Shown: piece after piece, positions 1 through 7,062 of the stretch
Layout of the letters: the number at the start of each line of letters is the position of its first letter
Position numbering within the stretch: the stretch's first letter is position 1
Assembly: GCA_038227745.1 (NCBI GenBank)
Contig: JBBRPS010000002.1
Location: forward strand, 1 to 44,166
DNA from: DASPXY01 sp038227745
GTDB lineage: Bacteria > Planctomycetota > Planctomycetia > Gemmatales > Gemmataceae
Direction: 5' to 3'
DNA length: 44,166 nucleotides
Made by a program: the position numbers and the translations under genes
Notes under the pieces: generated by a model
Databases searched by the model: none
What the model saw: only the letters and a program-made list of their open reading frames with translations
What the model was told of the DNA's origin: nothing

Positions 1-20
1 CACCGCTCGCGGCTAAACGG

Positions 21-1664
21 TCACTCGTACTTCCAATCGGGGTCATCGGGGTGCTTCAGGTCCCAGAGCGGCCGGCGGCTGCGCACCGTCGGGATCGTCT
101 CGAAGTTGTACGACGGCGGCGGCGATGCCGTCGCCCATTCCAGCGTCCACGCATCCCACGGATCCTCCCCCGCGGGCGCCCCGTGCTTCAGCGAATAAAA
201 GATATTCCAGACAAAGAGGAGGTAGCTCGGCCCCTGGATGAGGGCGCCCACGGTCGTGAGCTGGTTCAGAAATTCCCAACCGCGGTCCGGCATGTAGGTG
301 TAGATGCGCCGCGGCATGCCGAGGATCCCCGAGACGTGCATCGGCCCGAACGTCAGCAAAAAGCCGATGAACAGCAGCCAGAACTGCCAGCGCGCCAGCC
401 GCTCCGACGGCATCCGCCCCGTCGCCTTGGGATACCAGTAATACAGGCCCGCGAAAATGCCGAACAGGCTGCCGCCGATCAGCACCCAGTGGAAATGGCC
501 GACGACGAAGTACGTGTCGGTCAACTGCCAGTTCATCGGCACCACGGCCAGCATGATGCCCGTCAGCCCGCCGATCACGAACATCGACAGAAAGCCCAGC
601 GCGAACAGCATCGGCGAGGCGAAGCGGATCTTGCCGCCGTACGCCGTCGCCAGCCAGTTGAACAGTTTCACCCCCGTCGGGATGGCGATCAGCAGGCTGG
701 CAGCGCCGAAGAAGATGTCGAGCGTGCGACTCATGCCGGCCGCGAACATGTGGTGCGCCCACACGCCGAAGCTGATGAACGCGATGGCCACCGTCGAGGC
801 CGCCACGAACTCGTAGCCGAAGATCACCTTGCGCGAGAACACCGGCACCACCTCGGAGATGATGCCGAACGCCGGCAGCACCAGGATGTACACCTCGGGG
901 TGTCCGAAGAACCAGAACAGGTGCTGCCACAGGTACGCCGAGCCGCCCGCCTGGGTGTCGAAGAAGTGCGCCCCCAGGTTGCGGTCGAGGAACAGCATGA
1001 TGAGCGCCGCCGTCAGCGGCGGCAGCGCCACGAGGATCAGCACGTTCGTCCACAACGCCATCCAGGTGTAGAGCGGCACCTTGCGCAGCGTCATGCCGGG
1101 GCAGCGCATCGTCAGTATGGTGGCGACGATGTTGACCGCCCCCGCCGTCGAGCCGATGCCGCTGATGAGCAGACCGAGGAGCCAGAAGTCGGTGGCGGGG
1201 CCGCGCGAAAAGGTGTGCTCGGTCAGCGGCGCGTAGGCGAACCAGCCGATCGCCGGCGCTCCGCCGGTCGCGAAGCTGTAGTAGGTGACCAGGCCGCCGA
1301 AGAGCGTGGCCCAGAGGGCGAAGGCGTTCATGCGCGGGACCGCCATGTCGCGCGCCCCGATCATGAGCGGCACGACGTAGTTGGCGATGCCGGCGAGGAT
1401 CGGCATGCCCACGAAGAAGACCATCGTGGTGCCGTGCATCGTGAACAGGCCGTTGAAGGTGTCGGGGGCGAGGAAGTCGTAGTCGGGCCAGAAGAGCTGC
1501 CAGCGCATGGCCAGCGCCTCCAGGCCGCCGAGTACCAGGAAGGTCAGGCTCATGAGGACGTACATGATGCCGATCTTCTTGTGATCGACGGTCGTCACCC
1601 ACGCATGGAGGACGGCGGTCCAGGGCGGGTGTTCGAGATCGGGCTCGCGGTCGGCAGCGGCCAT
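21..1664 (-). CDS. ctaD: cytochrome c oxidase subunit I (A1-type heme-copper oxidase)
   Basis: Catalytic subunit of an aa3/caa3-type oxidase in the inner membrane; reduces O2 to water and pumps protons. The 547-residue protein has about 12 membrane spans and all key residues. His77 (MHGTTM) and His392 are heme a ligands, and His390 in GHFHWVL is the heme a3 ligand. His255 (FGHPEVY) with Tyr259, plus His304-His305, form the CuB site. The D-channel entry is Asp106 in NYVVPLMIGARD. Glu257 in HPEVY and Lys333 in PTGVK mark the A1 subfamily. It lies 93 bp downstream of ctaC on the same strand, so co-transcription is likely. The rest of the cluster (subunit III and others) would be beyond the left edge. 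Length is normal and nothing appears missing. Confidence 0.97.
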   Translation of the reverse strand: MAAADREPDLEHPPWTAVLHAWVTTVDHKKIGIMYVLMSLTFLVLGGLEALAMRWQLFWPDYDFLAPDTFNGLFTMHGTTMVFFVGMPILAGIANYVVPLMIGARDMAVPRMNAFALWATLFGGLVTYYSFATGGAPAIGWFAYAPLTEHTFSRGPATDFWLLGLLISGIGSTAGAVNIVATILTMRCPGMTLRKVPLYTWMALWTNVLILVALPPLTAALIMLFLDRNLGAHFFDTQAGGSAYLWQHLFWFFGHPEVYILVLPAFGIISEVVPVFSRKVIFGYEFVAASTVAIAFISFGVWAHHMFAAGMSRTLDIFFGAASLLIAIPTGVKLFNWLATAYGGKIRFASPMLFALGFLSMFVIGGLTGIMLAVVPMNWQLTDTYFVVGHFHWVLIGGSLFGIFAGLYYWYPKATGRMPSERLARWQFWLLFIGFLLTFGPMHVSGILGMPRRIYTYMPDRGWEFLNQLTTVGALIQGPSYLLFVWNIFYSLKHGAPAGEDPWDAWTLEWATASPPPSYNFETIPTVRSRRPLWDLKHPDDPDWKYE

Positions 1665-1720
1665 GGGTGTCTTCTGGTGCGGTTTCTGGTTTACGTCCTC
1701 GCCGGCCCCTCTTTCTTCCC

Positions 1721-1749
1721 CCCCTCGCCCCCGAAGCGGGGGCGAGGGG
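1721..1749. terminator. GC-rich hairpin between ctaC and ctaD
   Basis: Perfect 12-bp stem (cccctcgccccc with its complement at 1738-1749) around a 5-nt loop, lying between the ctaC stop and the ctaD start. There is no U-tract on the minus strand, so it may attenuate or stabilise the transcript rather than act as a full intrinsic terminator. Confidence 0.5.
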
Positions 1750-1757
1750 AGGCAGAA

Positions 1758-2771
1758 TCAGCGCAGCGACTGCAGGTAATCGACAACGAGATCGACCTGG
1801 TTTTCCGGCAGTTTCATCGCGGGCATCAGGCAGCCCGGCTTCACCACCTGCGGATCGACCACCCAGCGGCGCAGCTCCGCGCGCGTGTTGGGCACGAGGC
1901 CAGTGGCCAGCGTCTTGCGGCTCATCAAGTGCGTCAGGTCCGGCCCGAACGTGCCGCGAGCGCTGGTGCCGCGGACGGCGTGACAGTTGACGCACGCCAC
2001 CTTCAGGAACGCTTCCTTGCCCGCCTTCCCCTTCGGCTCCTCCACGGCCGGCTTCCTCTCGTTGTCGAGCCAGCGCTGGAAATCGTCCGGCGAATCGACC
2101 TCGACGCGCAGCAGCATCTTGGCGTGCTGCGTGCCGCAATACTCGGCACACTGCCCGTGGAATACCCCCTGCGCGCGCGGTTGGAACCAAAGGTGATTCG
2201 TGCGGCCGGGGATCAGGTCGGTCTTGCCGGCGAGGCGCGGCACCCAGTAGCTGTGGCACACGTCCGCCGACTTGAGCGTCAGGTACACCGGGCGCGCAAC
2301 GCCATCGGCGCTGGCGGGGACGCGCAGCTCGTTCGCGGTCGTGAACTTCAGCTCCTTGCCGTCGTACTTCTCGTAGACGTACTCCCACCACCACTGATGG
2401 CCGACGACGGTGACGTAGAGCGGCTTCGACCCCGGCGGCGGCTGGTCCGGATCGACGCGCACCTCGAAGACGGTGCGGATCAGCAGCAGGGCGATGACGA
2501 ACGCGATGAGCGCCGGCGCCACGGTCCAGGCGACCTCAATGGGCTTGCTGCCGTAGACCTGCGGCGGCTCGGCGGTGCTGGTGTCGGGCTTGCGCCGGAA
2601 GCGGATGATGCTGTAAACCAGGACGCTCTCGAAGACCAGGAGGATGCCGCCGGTGATGAACAGGAGGAGAAGGAACAGGTCGCGGATCGACGCGGCCGAC
2701 GGCGAGGCCGGGTCGAAGATCGACAGGTTTTCCGGGCGTGCAGTCGTGGCCAGCAGCAAGCAGGAACCCAT
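1758..2771 (-). CDS. ctaC: cytochrome c oxidase subunit II fused to cytochrome c (caa3 type)
   Basis: Electron-entry subunit of the oxidase. From the chosen ATG the order is: short N-terminus, two membrane helices (about residues 31-52 and 77-98), a cupredoxin domain with the CuA set in CAEYCGTQHAKM, then a fused class I cytochrome c with CVNCH and a distal Met in LMPAM. The fusion makes this a caa3-type enzyme. The reading frame stays open upstream to 2957, inside pgl. I chose ATG 2771 because GGAG sits 8 nt ahead of it; GTG at 2831 would add an RR...GC leader and is the main alternative. pgl ends at 2860, just upstream on the same strand. Confidence 0.93.
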   Translation of the reverse strand: MGSCLLLATTARPENLSIFDPASPSAASIRDLFLLLLFITGGILLVFESVLVYSIIRFRRKPDTSTAEPPQVYGSKPIEVAWTVAPALIAFVIALLLIRTVFEVRVDPDQPPPGSKPLYVTVVGHQWWWEYVYEKYDGKELKFTTANELRVPASADGVARPVYLTLKSADVCHSYWVPRLAGKTDLIPGRTNHLWFQPRAQGVFHGQCAEYCGTQHAKMLLRVEVDSPDDFQRWLDNERKPAVEEPKGKAGKEAFLKVACVNCHAVRGTSARGTFGPDLTHLMSRKTLATGLVPNTRAELRRWVVDPQVVKPGCLMPAMKLPENQVDLVVDYLQSLR

Positions 2772-2859
2772 CCCGGTGACTCCGGTTAGCGGTTGCAACC
2801 ACGGCCGGCATCCGCGTCTCCCGTGGCACACGAGAGACAGGAACGGCGGTTTTCTATTT

Positions 2860-3630
2860 TCAGGACGCGGGCCTGACCAGGCGGGCCGCCGCCCGATCGA
2901 CCAGCCACACCAGGGCGCCGTCGGTGGGCCGCACTCCCGCCGCCGGCATCTGCACACGGCTCGCCTTCCCCGTCATTACATCGTGCAGCGGCCCGGCCTT
3001 CTTTTCGCCCGCCACGAGGAACAGCGCCTCATAGGCCGCGTTCAGCACGGGGAACGTCAGCGTGACCCGGTCCACCGGCGGCGGCAGCACGCCCGGCGGG
3101 CTCGACGTGACCCACGCCCGGTCTTCGTTCAGTGCCGCGGCGCCGGGGAACAGTGAGGCCGTATGGCCGTCATCCCCCAAACCCAGCAGGACCAGGTCGA
3201 AGCGCGGCGGCGGGCCGTCCGGCGGCACTCCGAACGCCGTGGCCAGCGTCCGGGCGTAGACGGCGGCGCTCTCGGCGGGATCCTTGCAGTCGGTCGGGAT
3301 GGGGAACACCTGGCCGGGTGGGACGGCCACGCGGTTCAGCAGCGCGCGCCGCGCCATGTTGAAGTTGCTGCGACTGTCTTCCGGGGGCAGGTAACGCTCG
3401 TCGCCGAAGAACAGGAACACCTTCGACCAGTCGATCCGCGGCGCCCGCGCCGGCTCGGCGAGGAGAGAATACGTCTTCTCGGGGGTCGAACCTCCCGCAA
3501 GGGCGAGGGTGAAGCGGCCGCGGGCGCGGACGGCCTCGCCAGCCGACGCGATGATGTGGTCGGCGGCCTCGGCGGCCAGCCGGTCGGCGTCGCGGTAGAC
3601 ACGCAGCACGGGCTGAGAAACGGCCGTCAT
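2860..3630 (-). CDS. pgl: 6-phosphogluconolactonase
   Basis: Hydrolyses 6-phosphogluconolactone to 6-phosphogluconate in the oxidative pentose phosphate pathway; cytosolic. 256 residues, normal for the DevB/NagB-like family. Visible family motifs are LALAGGSTP near the N-terminus, DERYLPPEDSRSNFNM in the middle, and LGLGDDGHTASLFPG with the conserved DGHTASLFP signature. The open frame extends to 3726, but ATG 3630 (MTAVSQP) has a strong ribosome site (gaggaggga) and gives the usual N-terminus. It starts 22 bp after the stop of the small-gene operon on the same strand and runs into ctaC, so it may share a transcript with either. Confidence 0.93.
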   Translation of the reverse strand: MTAVSQPVLRVYRDADRLAAEAADHIIASAGEAVRARGRFTLALAGGSTPEKTYSLLAEPARAPRIDWSKVFLFFGDERYLPPEDSRSNFNMARRALLNRVAVPPGQVFPIPTDCKDPAESAAVYARTLATAFGVPPDGPPPRFDLVLLGLGDDGHTASLFPGAAALNEDRAWVTSSPPGVLPPPVDRVTLTFPVLNAAYEALFLVAGEKKAGPLHDVMTGKASRVQMPAAGVRPTDGALVWLVDRAAARLVRPAS

Positions 3631-3652
3631 GGCGTGCGTCCCTCCTCGTCCA

Positions 3653-4246
3653 TCAGCCAAACACACTCCGACCTTCACTATAGGGAGCAGGCGGCGGAAC
3701 GAACACCTCCCCCGTCCCGGAGGCACTTCTCGGGGCCGCCAAGGGCTCCGCGATGAAGTTGGTCAATCCCGGCGGCGTCGAGGTGTGGAAAGAGGGCGGC
3801 GGCAACGTCCACATGGATGCGCACCACCTGTCCGAGGGCGGGCTGGCCGTGGCGGGCGCGGGCCGGTGACGCCCTGGTTGCGGCGGGGGCGGAGATGGCG
3901 GCGGTTCTTCCTTATTCGGCCGCTCGCGGGGCGAACCATCCGGATGCCTGTAGAAGGCGTCTTCCTGCTCCGGACTTGGGCCGAGCAGCTGCCACAGGAG
4001 CGGCTTGACGTGCTCCCGGAACTTCACCTGGGCGAGCGGGGGCGGGTGGACCGTCATCTGCCCCTCGAACGTGGTGAGGTGGTAGATGGCGGATTCGACC
4101 TTCGCCTTCGGGAACTGCGTGGCCAGATCCTCGATGACTTGGGTCAGCTGTATGTAGGTCATCCCGGCGTAGCCCACGGCGCGGGCAACGGCGCTGTACT
4201 CGGGCCAGAAATAAATCTTGTCCAGCAAGGCGACGTCCTTGCTCAT
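3653..4246 (-). CDS. hypothetical protein with a probably non-native C-terminus
   Basis: 197 residues, family not recognised. The first ~105 residues (MSKDVALLDKIYFWPEYSAV onward) are mixed helical and look genuine, with a hydrophobic segment MTYIQLTQVIEDLATQF and then a Pro/Glu-rich stretch. The last ~70 residues are low-complexity and run antisense across a recognisable fragment of another gene (3720-3812), so the original C-terminus has probably been replaced by readthrough into foreign sequence. The start overlaps the upstream small gene's stop as ATGA and has a strong ribosome site (ggaaggaggt). It is the last gene of a four-gene minus-strand operon of small proteins. Confidence 0.6.
   Translation of the reverse strand: MSKDVALLDKIYFWPEYSAVARAVGYAGMTYIQLTQVIEDLATQFPKAKVESAIYHLTTFEGQMTVHPPPLAQVKFREHVKPLLWQLLGPSPEQEDAFYRHPDGSPRERPNKEEPPPSPPPPQPGRHRPAPATASPPSDRWCASMWTLPPPSFHTSTPPGLTNFIAEPLAAPRSASGTGEVFVPPPAPYSEGRSVFG
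3720..3812 (+). pseudogene. fhcA: fragment of formylmethanofuran dehydrogenase subunit A
   Basis: The plus-strand frame reads PEALLGAAKGSAMKLVNPGG followed by VEVWKEGGGNVH. This closely resembles the internal block of FhcA/FmdA (amidohydrolase-like subunit of the formyltransferase/hydrolase complex of H4MPT-linked C1 metabolism) with the family pattern KLVNPGGVExWKxGxGNVH. The frame runs to a stop at 3867-3869, but the family match ends at 3812. No start codon or rest of the gene is nearby, so about 31 codons of a ~550-residue protein remain. Planctomycetes are known to carry H4MPT-pathway genes, so this is probably a relic of rearrangement. The identification is from memory of the motif. Confidence 0.6.
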
Positions 4247-4449
4247 CGCGGACCTCCTTCCAGCCTCTCGGCCAGGAAGCCTGGCCAGTAGTCCATCCCG
4301 CCGTCGTTGAAGGCGTCGGTCTCGACGGGGTACTCCTCGCCGCATCCCGGATTCACGCACTGGACCGTCATCGTCGCGTCGTCGGCGTCGATGATCTCCA
4401 GTTCGCCGCGGCAGGAGCGGCAGCGGCCGTCTCGTAAGTTGACGCGCAT
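4243..4449 (-). CDS. small zinc-ribbon-like protein
   Basis: 68 residues. A CRSCRGE pair near the N-terminus and a second pair in CVNPGCGEEY make a plausible four-cysteine zinc ribbon (C-x2-C ... C-x4-C) on a two-strand hairpin, followed by an acidic tail. Role unknown; small ribbons of this kind often bind nucleic acid or protein partners. Ribosome site aaagga ahead of ATG 4449. The stop overlaps the next gene's start as ATGA, so the two are translationally coupled. Member of the four-gene small-protein operon. Confidence 0.65.
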   Translation of the reverse strand: MRVNLRDGRCRSCRGELEIIDADDATMTVQCVNPGCGEEYPVETDAFNDGGMDYWPGFLAERLEGGPR

Positions 4450-4463
4450 GGTGGTTTCCTTTG

Positions 4464-4736
4464 TCAGTACACCAGGACGGAATGCCGGCCTTCGGGGTCG
4501 ATCCAGACCTCAACGGGGGGATCCAGGTTCCGGCAGGCGTTGGTTTCCAGGATCTGTCGGAGGACGGTTTCCACGTCCAGGGTTTCGGGCGAGCAGTGGA
4601 ACACGTCGCGGGCCAGGTCAGCCCACTTGGCGGGCGAGAGGCCCCGGAGGGCCTGGTACACGCTGGTCGGGCGCGGGCTCGCGTTTTCATGGGTGCCCCG
4701 GAAGAACTCCGGGGCGAACGACAGGTCGTAGGACAT
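4464..4736 (-). CDS. hypothetical protein
   Basis: 90 residues beginning MSYDLSFAPEFFRGTHE; not a family I can name. It has a soluble alpha/beta look, including a helix-rich stretch around LSPAKWADLARDVFHCSPE and a C-terminal strand pair VEVWIDPEGRHSVLVY. The open frame extends to 4778, but ATG 4736 has an excellent ribosome site (gaggag, 7 nt ahead), which decides the start. It lies 14 bp upstream of the zinc-ribbon gene and 17 bp downstream of the gene at 4754-5029, with all on the minus strand. Confidence 0.6.
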   Translation of the reverse strand: MSYDLSFAPEFFRGTHENASPRPTSVYQALRGLSPAKWADLARDVFHCSPETLDVETVLRQILETNACRNLDPPVEVWIDPEGRHSVLVY

Positions 4737-4753
4737 GCTTTCTCCTCGTAGGG

Positions 4754-5029
4754 TTAGAGACGGTCGATCCCCAGGCACTCCTGTTCCAGTTCCTTCATGA
4801 GGTCGGTCAGCGTCTTCATGCGCCGGGTGTGTTGCTCAAGGGCCAGCTCCAGGCGGCCCGGGACGGGGTAGTAATCCCGTCCGTTCGGGCTCATGCCACG
4901 GAGGGCGTCGAGGGCAGTCTGGACCGCCGCGTAGGCGGTCTCACGCTGCTCCAGCAGTTCTTGCTTGCTCGTCCCGTTGAGGTGGACGATCGGAAGGACC
5001 AGGGCCCGCGAGTGGTTTCGCGGGCACAA
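4754..5029 (-). CDS. small helical protein of the PNGRDYYP family (mobile-element associated)
   Basis: About 91 residues from a TTG at 5029. The core matches a small family I recall from prophages and integrative elements: an N-terminal VHLNGTSKxxLL motif, a helix, the invariant-looking PNGRDYYPVPG, then a second helix with EHTRRMKTL. Function unknown; probably a helical hairpin. In that family the protein normally starts two or three residues before LPIVHLNG. Here no ATG or GTG is present at that point and the only in-frame start (TTG 5029) lacks a ribosome site, so the native start may have been removed by a rearrangement near 5000-5045. First gene of the small-protein operon. Confidence 0.5.
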   Translation of the reverse strand: MCPRNHSRALVLPIVHLNGTSKQELLEQRETAYAAVQTALDALRGMSPNGRDYYPVPGRLELALEQHTRRMKTLTDLMKELEQECLGIDRL

Positions 5030-5076
5030 GAAGCAGGCGGGCCGGAAACCCCCTGTTCCACAGCGACTACACCCCC

Positions 5077-5595
5077 GTGGATGGGGACTACGCCATCAGC
5101 TTCCACGACCTCATCGAGGTGTACGTGGCCGGCCAGCTGCGCGACCACGGGGTAGCGCTGCAGACGGTGCGCAAGGTCCACCAGCGGTTGGAAACAGACT
5201 TCCACACCCCCCACCCCTTTTGCAGGCAGGAACTCCTTACCGATGGTAGGAAGGTGTTCCTTCACGGACTGGACAGCGAAGGCCAGGAACAGAGCCACGA
5301 TGCCCTGACCGGGCAAGGCGTCTTCGCCGACATCCTGGCGCCGTTCTTGAAGAAGATCGACTACGACAAGGCCGAGCGGCTCGCCCGAAAATGGCACATC
5401 GCCAGCGGCGTCGTCCTGGACCCGGCGATCTGCTTCGGTGCGCCTGTCGTCGAGGAAGTGAATCTCCCGACGTCTTCCCTTGCGACCGCGTACCGGGCAA
5501 ACGGCGAAGATGCTGCGGCCGTCGCGCGCTGGTACGGCGTGGAACCGCGTCACGTCCTCGCGGCGGTGGAGTTCCAGCGCGGGCTTGCCGCATGA
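5077..5595 (+). CDS. DUF433-like antitoxin, probably missing its N-terminus
   Basis: 172 residues from GTG 5077, resembling VapB45/Rv2018-type antitoxins: a helical segment ISFHDLIEVYVAGQLRDHG, then a C-terminal DUF433-type winged helix (GVVLDPAICFGAPVVEE ... AAAVARWYGVEPRHVLAAVEF). Coding similarity seems to continue upstream of the GTG (GNPLFHSDYTPV from 5044) without any start codon, and the expected N-terminal helix-turn-helix is absent. The 5' end is therefore probably truncated at about 5043. Its stop overlaps the next gene as ATGA, the usual antitoxin-toxin arrangement. It would bind and neutralise the PIN-like toxin and repress the operon, if still functional. Confidence 0.6.
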   Translation: MDGDYAISFHDLIEVYVAGQLRDHGVALQTVRKVHQRLETDFHTPHPFCRQELLTDGRKVFLHGLDSEGQEQSHDALTGQGVFADILAPFLKKIDYDKAERLARKWHIASGVVLDPAICFGAPVVEEVNLPTSSLATAYRANGEDAAAVARWYGVEPRHVLAAVEFQRGLAA

Positions 5596-5993
5596 GGTTC
5601 TTCTTCGACCGCTGCGTGCCGGTCGCCATTGCCCGCATGGTGCGCGGCCTGGAGGAAGGCGGGCCCCACAAGGTCATCTACCTCGATGAGCGCTTCACCA
5701 ACACGACCCCAGACGAGGAATGGCTGGCCGCTCTCAAGGCGGACGGGGAGCCGGTCTGGAGAGTAATTAGCGCCGATGTCACAATCTTGCGAAGCAAGGT
5801 GCAGCGCCACGTGCTCAAGGGTACGGGGTTGGTCTTCTTCGGTCTTGACGGAGCTGGGAGAAGAATTCGCGCTACGAGCACGCCTGGAAATTCATCAAGG
5901 TTTGGCCGAAGATCATCGACGCGGCATCCCATCCCAACGCAAAATGCTTCAGGAGTGTACGCCAACAGGAACCTCTCCGTGGAGCGTGCCTGA
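5592..5993 (+). pseudogene. VapC45-like PIN-domain toxin with a frameshift
   Basis: Starts MRFFFDRCVPVAIARMV, the typical beginning of PIN-like toxins with the first acidic metal ligand (Asp6). It continues with DERF, DEEWLAAL and VISADVTILR (second acidic group) to about residue 86 (VFFGLDGA). From there the annotated frame loses similarity, while the +1 frame at about 5856-5950 reads WEKNSRYEHAWKFIKVWPKI, the expected C-terminal helix of the family. A single-base indel near 5850-5856 explains this. The toxin is thus probably inactive unless the shift is a sequencing error or recoding. Translationally coupled to the upstream antitoxin. Confidence 0.6.
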
Positions 5994-6217
5994 ACCGACA
6001 CCGGCCGCGCCCTCCACGGCACGCACAGGGCGGGCGCCACGGGCCGCGCGTGGGCAGGCGAGACGTCCGGCCGCCCGGAGCGCCGGCGCTCGCCAGCGGG
6101 GCGGCCTGGGGCCTTGCCGTGGCCGCGCGGTGGGGACGACCGTGCGGCACCTGAGCGAGAGCCAGCGTGGCATGGTGGCGGGCCGGATGGCGAATCTCAG
6201 GGACGGGCAAAAGCCAC

Positions 6218-6259
6218 CTTCCTTGTCACCTACATCAATTGATGTAGGTGACAAGGAAG
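6218..6259. repeat. 42-bp perfect palindrome
   Basis: Uninterrupted inverted repeat centred on CAATTG; the half-site from the outside is cttccttgtcacctacatca. It is flanked by 11-bp direct repeats (gggcaaaagcc at 6205-6215 and 6261-6271). It could be an operator, a recombination or replication site, or a small palindromic insertion with a target duplication. Confidence 0.9.
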
Positions 6260-6278
6260 AGGGCAAAAGCCCAGAGGT

Positions 6279-6294
6279 TGCTTCAATTGAAGCA
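6279..6294. repeat. 16-bp palindrome with the same CAATTG centre
   Basis: Sequence tgcttcaattgaagca, 19 bp to the right of the 42-bp palindrome and sharing its central hexamer. It overlaps the stop codon of the membrane-protein gene (6283-6285). The two palindromes may be related protein-binding sites. Confidence 0.7.
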
Positions 6295-6789
6295 CCCTCG
6301 GTTCCCCAGGCCGGGGCCGGCGACCGGCCGCATCACGGCCTGAGCCAGGGCCGTCAGCCCCGCCCAGCAGACGACATCCACGGCCACCGTCAGGGCGCCC
6401 GGCGCCAGGGCGATGAGGCCCATCGTCTCCTGTGCCACCAGGTAGTCTCGCAGGGTGCCCACGGCGGCGACAGCGGTGAGGAACACCGCCTGCCCCCGCC
6501 AGCCAAACCGGCGGGTGACCCGCCAGCCCACGAGGGCCAACATCGCCCACATAACGGCGATCACGGGGTACATCAGCGCCGGGCCGTGGCCGGTATCGTC
6601 CGACGGGTAGCGCCAGAAGCCGAGGGCCTGGCAAAGAACTTCCACCCCCACCCCGACCACGGCGACCGCCACGCCGCCCGCCACCGCCCCCAGGACGCGC
6701 CGGGCGGTCGCGCGCGTGAAATAGACCGCCGCAACGAGGAGGGTGAGGTACACGCCTGAGGCGAGGAGAAGGAGCTGCTGCGTTGTCAT
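6283..6789 (-). CDS. integral membrane protein of unknown function
   Basis: 168 residues with about five predicted membrane helices (residues 5-22, 31-52, 75-95, 103-122, 130-155) joined by short Arg-rich loops such as RVTRRFGWRGQ. One extracytoplasmic loop carries WRYPSDDTGHG. No recognised family. The frame is open to 6924, but ATG 6789 (MTTQQLLLLAS) has a clear ribosome site (ggaggtg). The last residues (NRGCFN) are encoded by the small palindrome at 6279-6294 and overlap a ParB-like fragment on the other strand, so the C-terminus may not be native. Divergent from the WD40 gene. Confidence 0.65.
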   Translation of the reverse strand: MTTQQLLLLASGVYLTLLVAAVYFTRATARRVLGAVAGGVAVAVVGVGVEVLCQALGFWRYPSDDTGHGPALMYPVIAVMWAMLALVGWRVTRRFGWRGQAVFLTAVAAVGTLRDYLVAQETMGLIALAPGALTVAVDVVCWAGLTALAQAVMRPVAGPGLGNRGCFN

Positions 6790-6825
6790 GCGCGCCCACC
6801 TCCGCCGCCGACCTGGGGGATCGCT

Positions 6826-6841
6826 TGACCGGCGCCGGTCA
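6826..6841. promoter_or_regulatory. 16-bp palindrome in the divergent intergenic region
   Basis: Perfect palindrome tgaccggcgccggtca, 36 bp upstream of the minus-strand membrane gene and in the region shared with the WD40 gene at 7063. Position and symmetry fit an operator, but the sequence is GC-rich and could be chance. Confidence 0.35.
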
Positions 6842-6981
6842 GCGGATTCCGCCCTGCCGGTCAGCATATTCCGGCGCCCGTTGAGTAAGTCCCGCCGCGG
6901 CCGGCTCGCCCCGGCCCCATACATATCTCCCTATTGGACACTTCGTGCCCTGTCCGGCAAGGGCGATTCTCCGCCGGGAGG

Positions 6982-7009
6982 TTGACAGGCGGCCGCCGCC
7001 GGTTACCAT
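6982..7009 (+). promoter_or_regulatory. candidate sigma70 promoter for the WD40 gene
   Basis: Consensus -35 TTGACA (6982-6987), 16-bp spacer and TACCAT as a -10 (7004-7009), 53 bp before ATG 7063. The -35 is perfect; the -10 is moderate. Confidence 0.45.
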
Positions 7010-7062
7010 CGGCAGTAGTCCTGTCTCGACGGTCACTCGTTCGACGCGGAGGGAGGGCCATC

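Larger units (their letters stand above)
6142..6330 (+). pseudogene. ParB-like / plasmid-type regulator fragment
   Basis: One plus-strand frame reads VRHLSESQRGMVAGRMANLR and, after a linker, ASIEAPSVPQAGAG. The HLTESQRAMVAARxAxL block followed by a SIEAPSVxQAxAA block is the signature of the segment just before the helix-turn-helix of ParB-like proteins on plasmids, phages and integrative elements. The helix-turn-helix (LNVSxxSVxRA) is missing, because the sequence enters an oppositely oriented membrane-protein gene at 6283. No start codon is identifiable upstream. I read it as a relic of a mobile-element replication/partition gene; the linker contains the 42-bp palindrome. Confidence 0.45.

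Noticed and set aside
1..20. Left edge resembles the end of the 38-kb inverted repeat (cgcggctaaacgg)
   Set aside because: Only about 12 bp match at the window edge, too short to call a repeat copy.
51..2789. 912-codon plus-strand open frame opposite ctaD/ctaC
   Set aside because: Antisense shadow of GC-rich genes; composition is Arg/His/Gln-rich with no domains.
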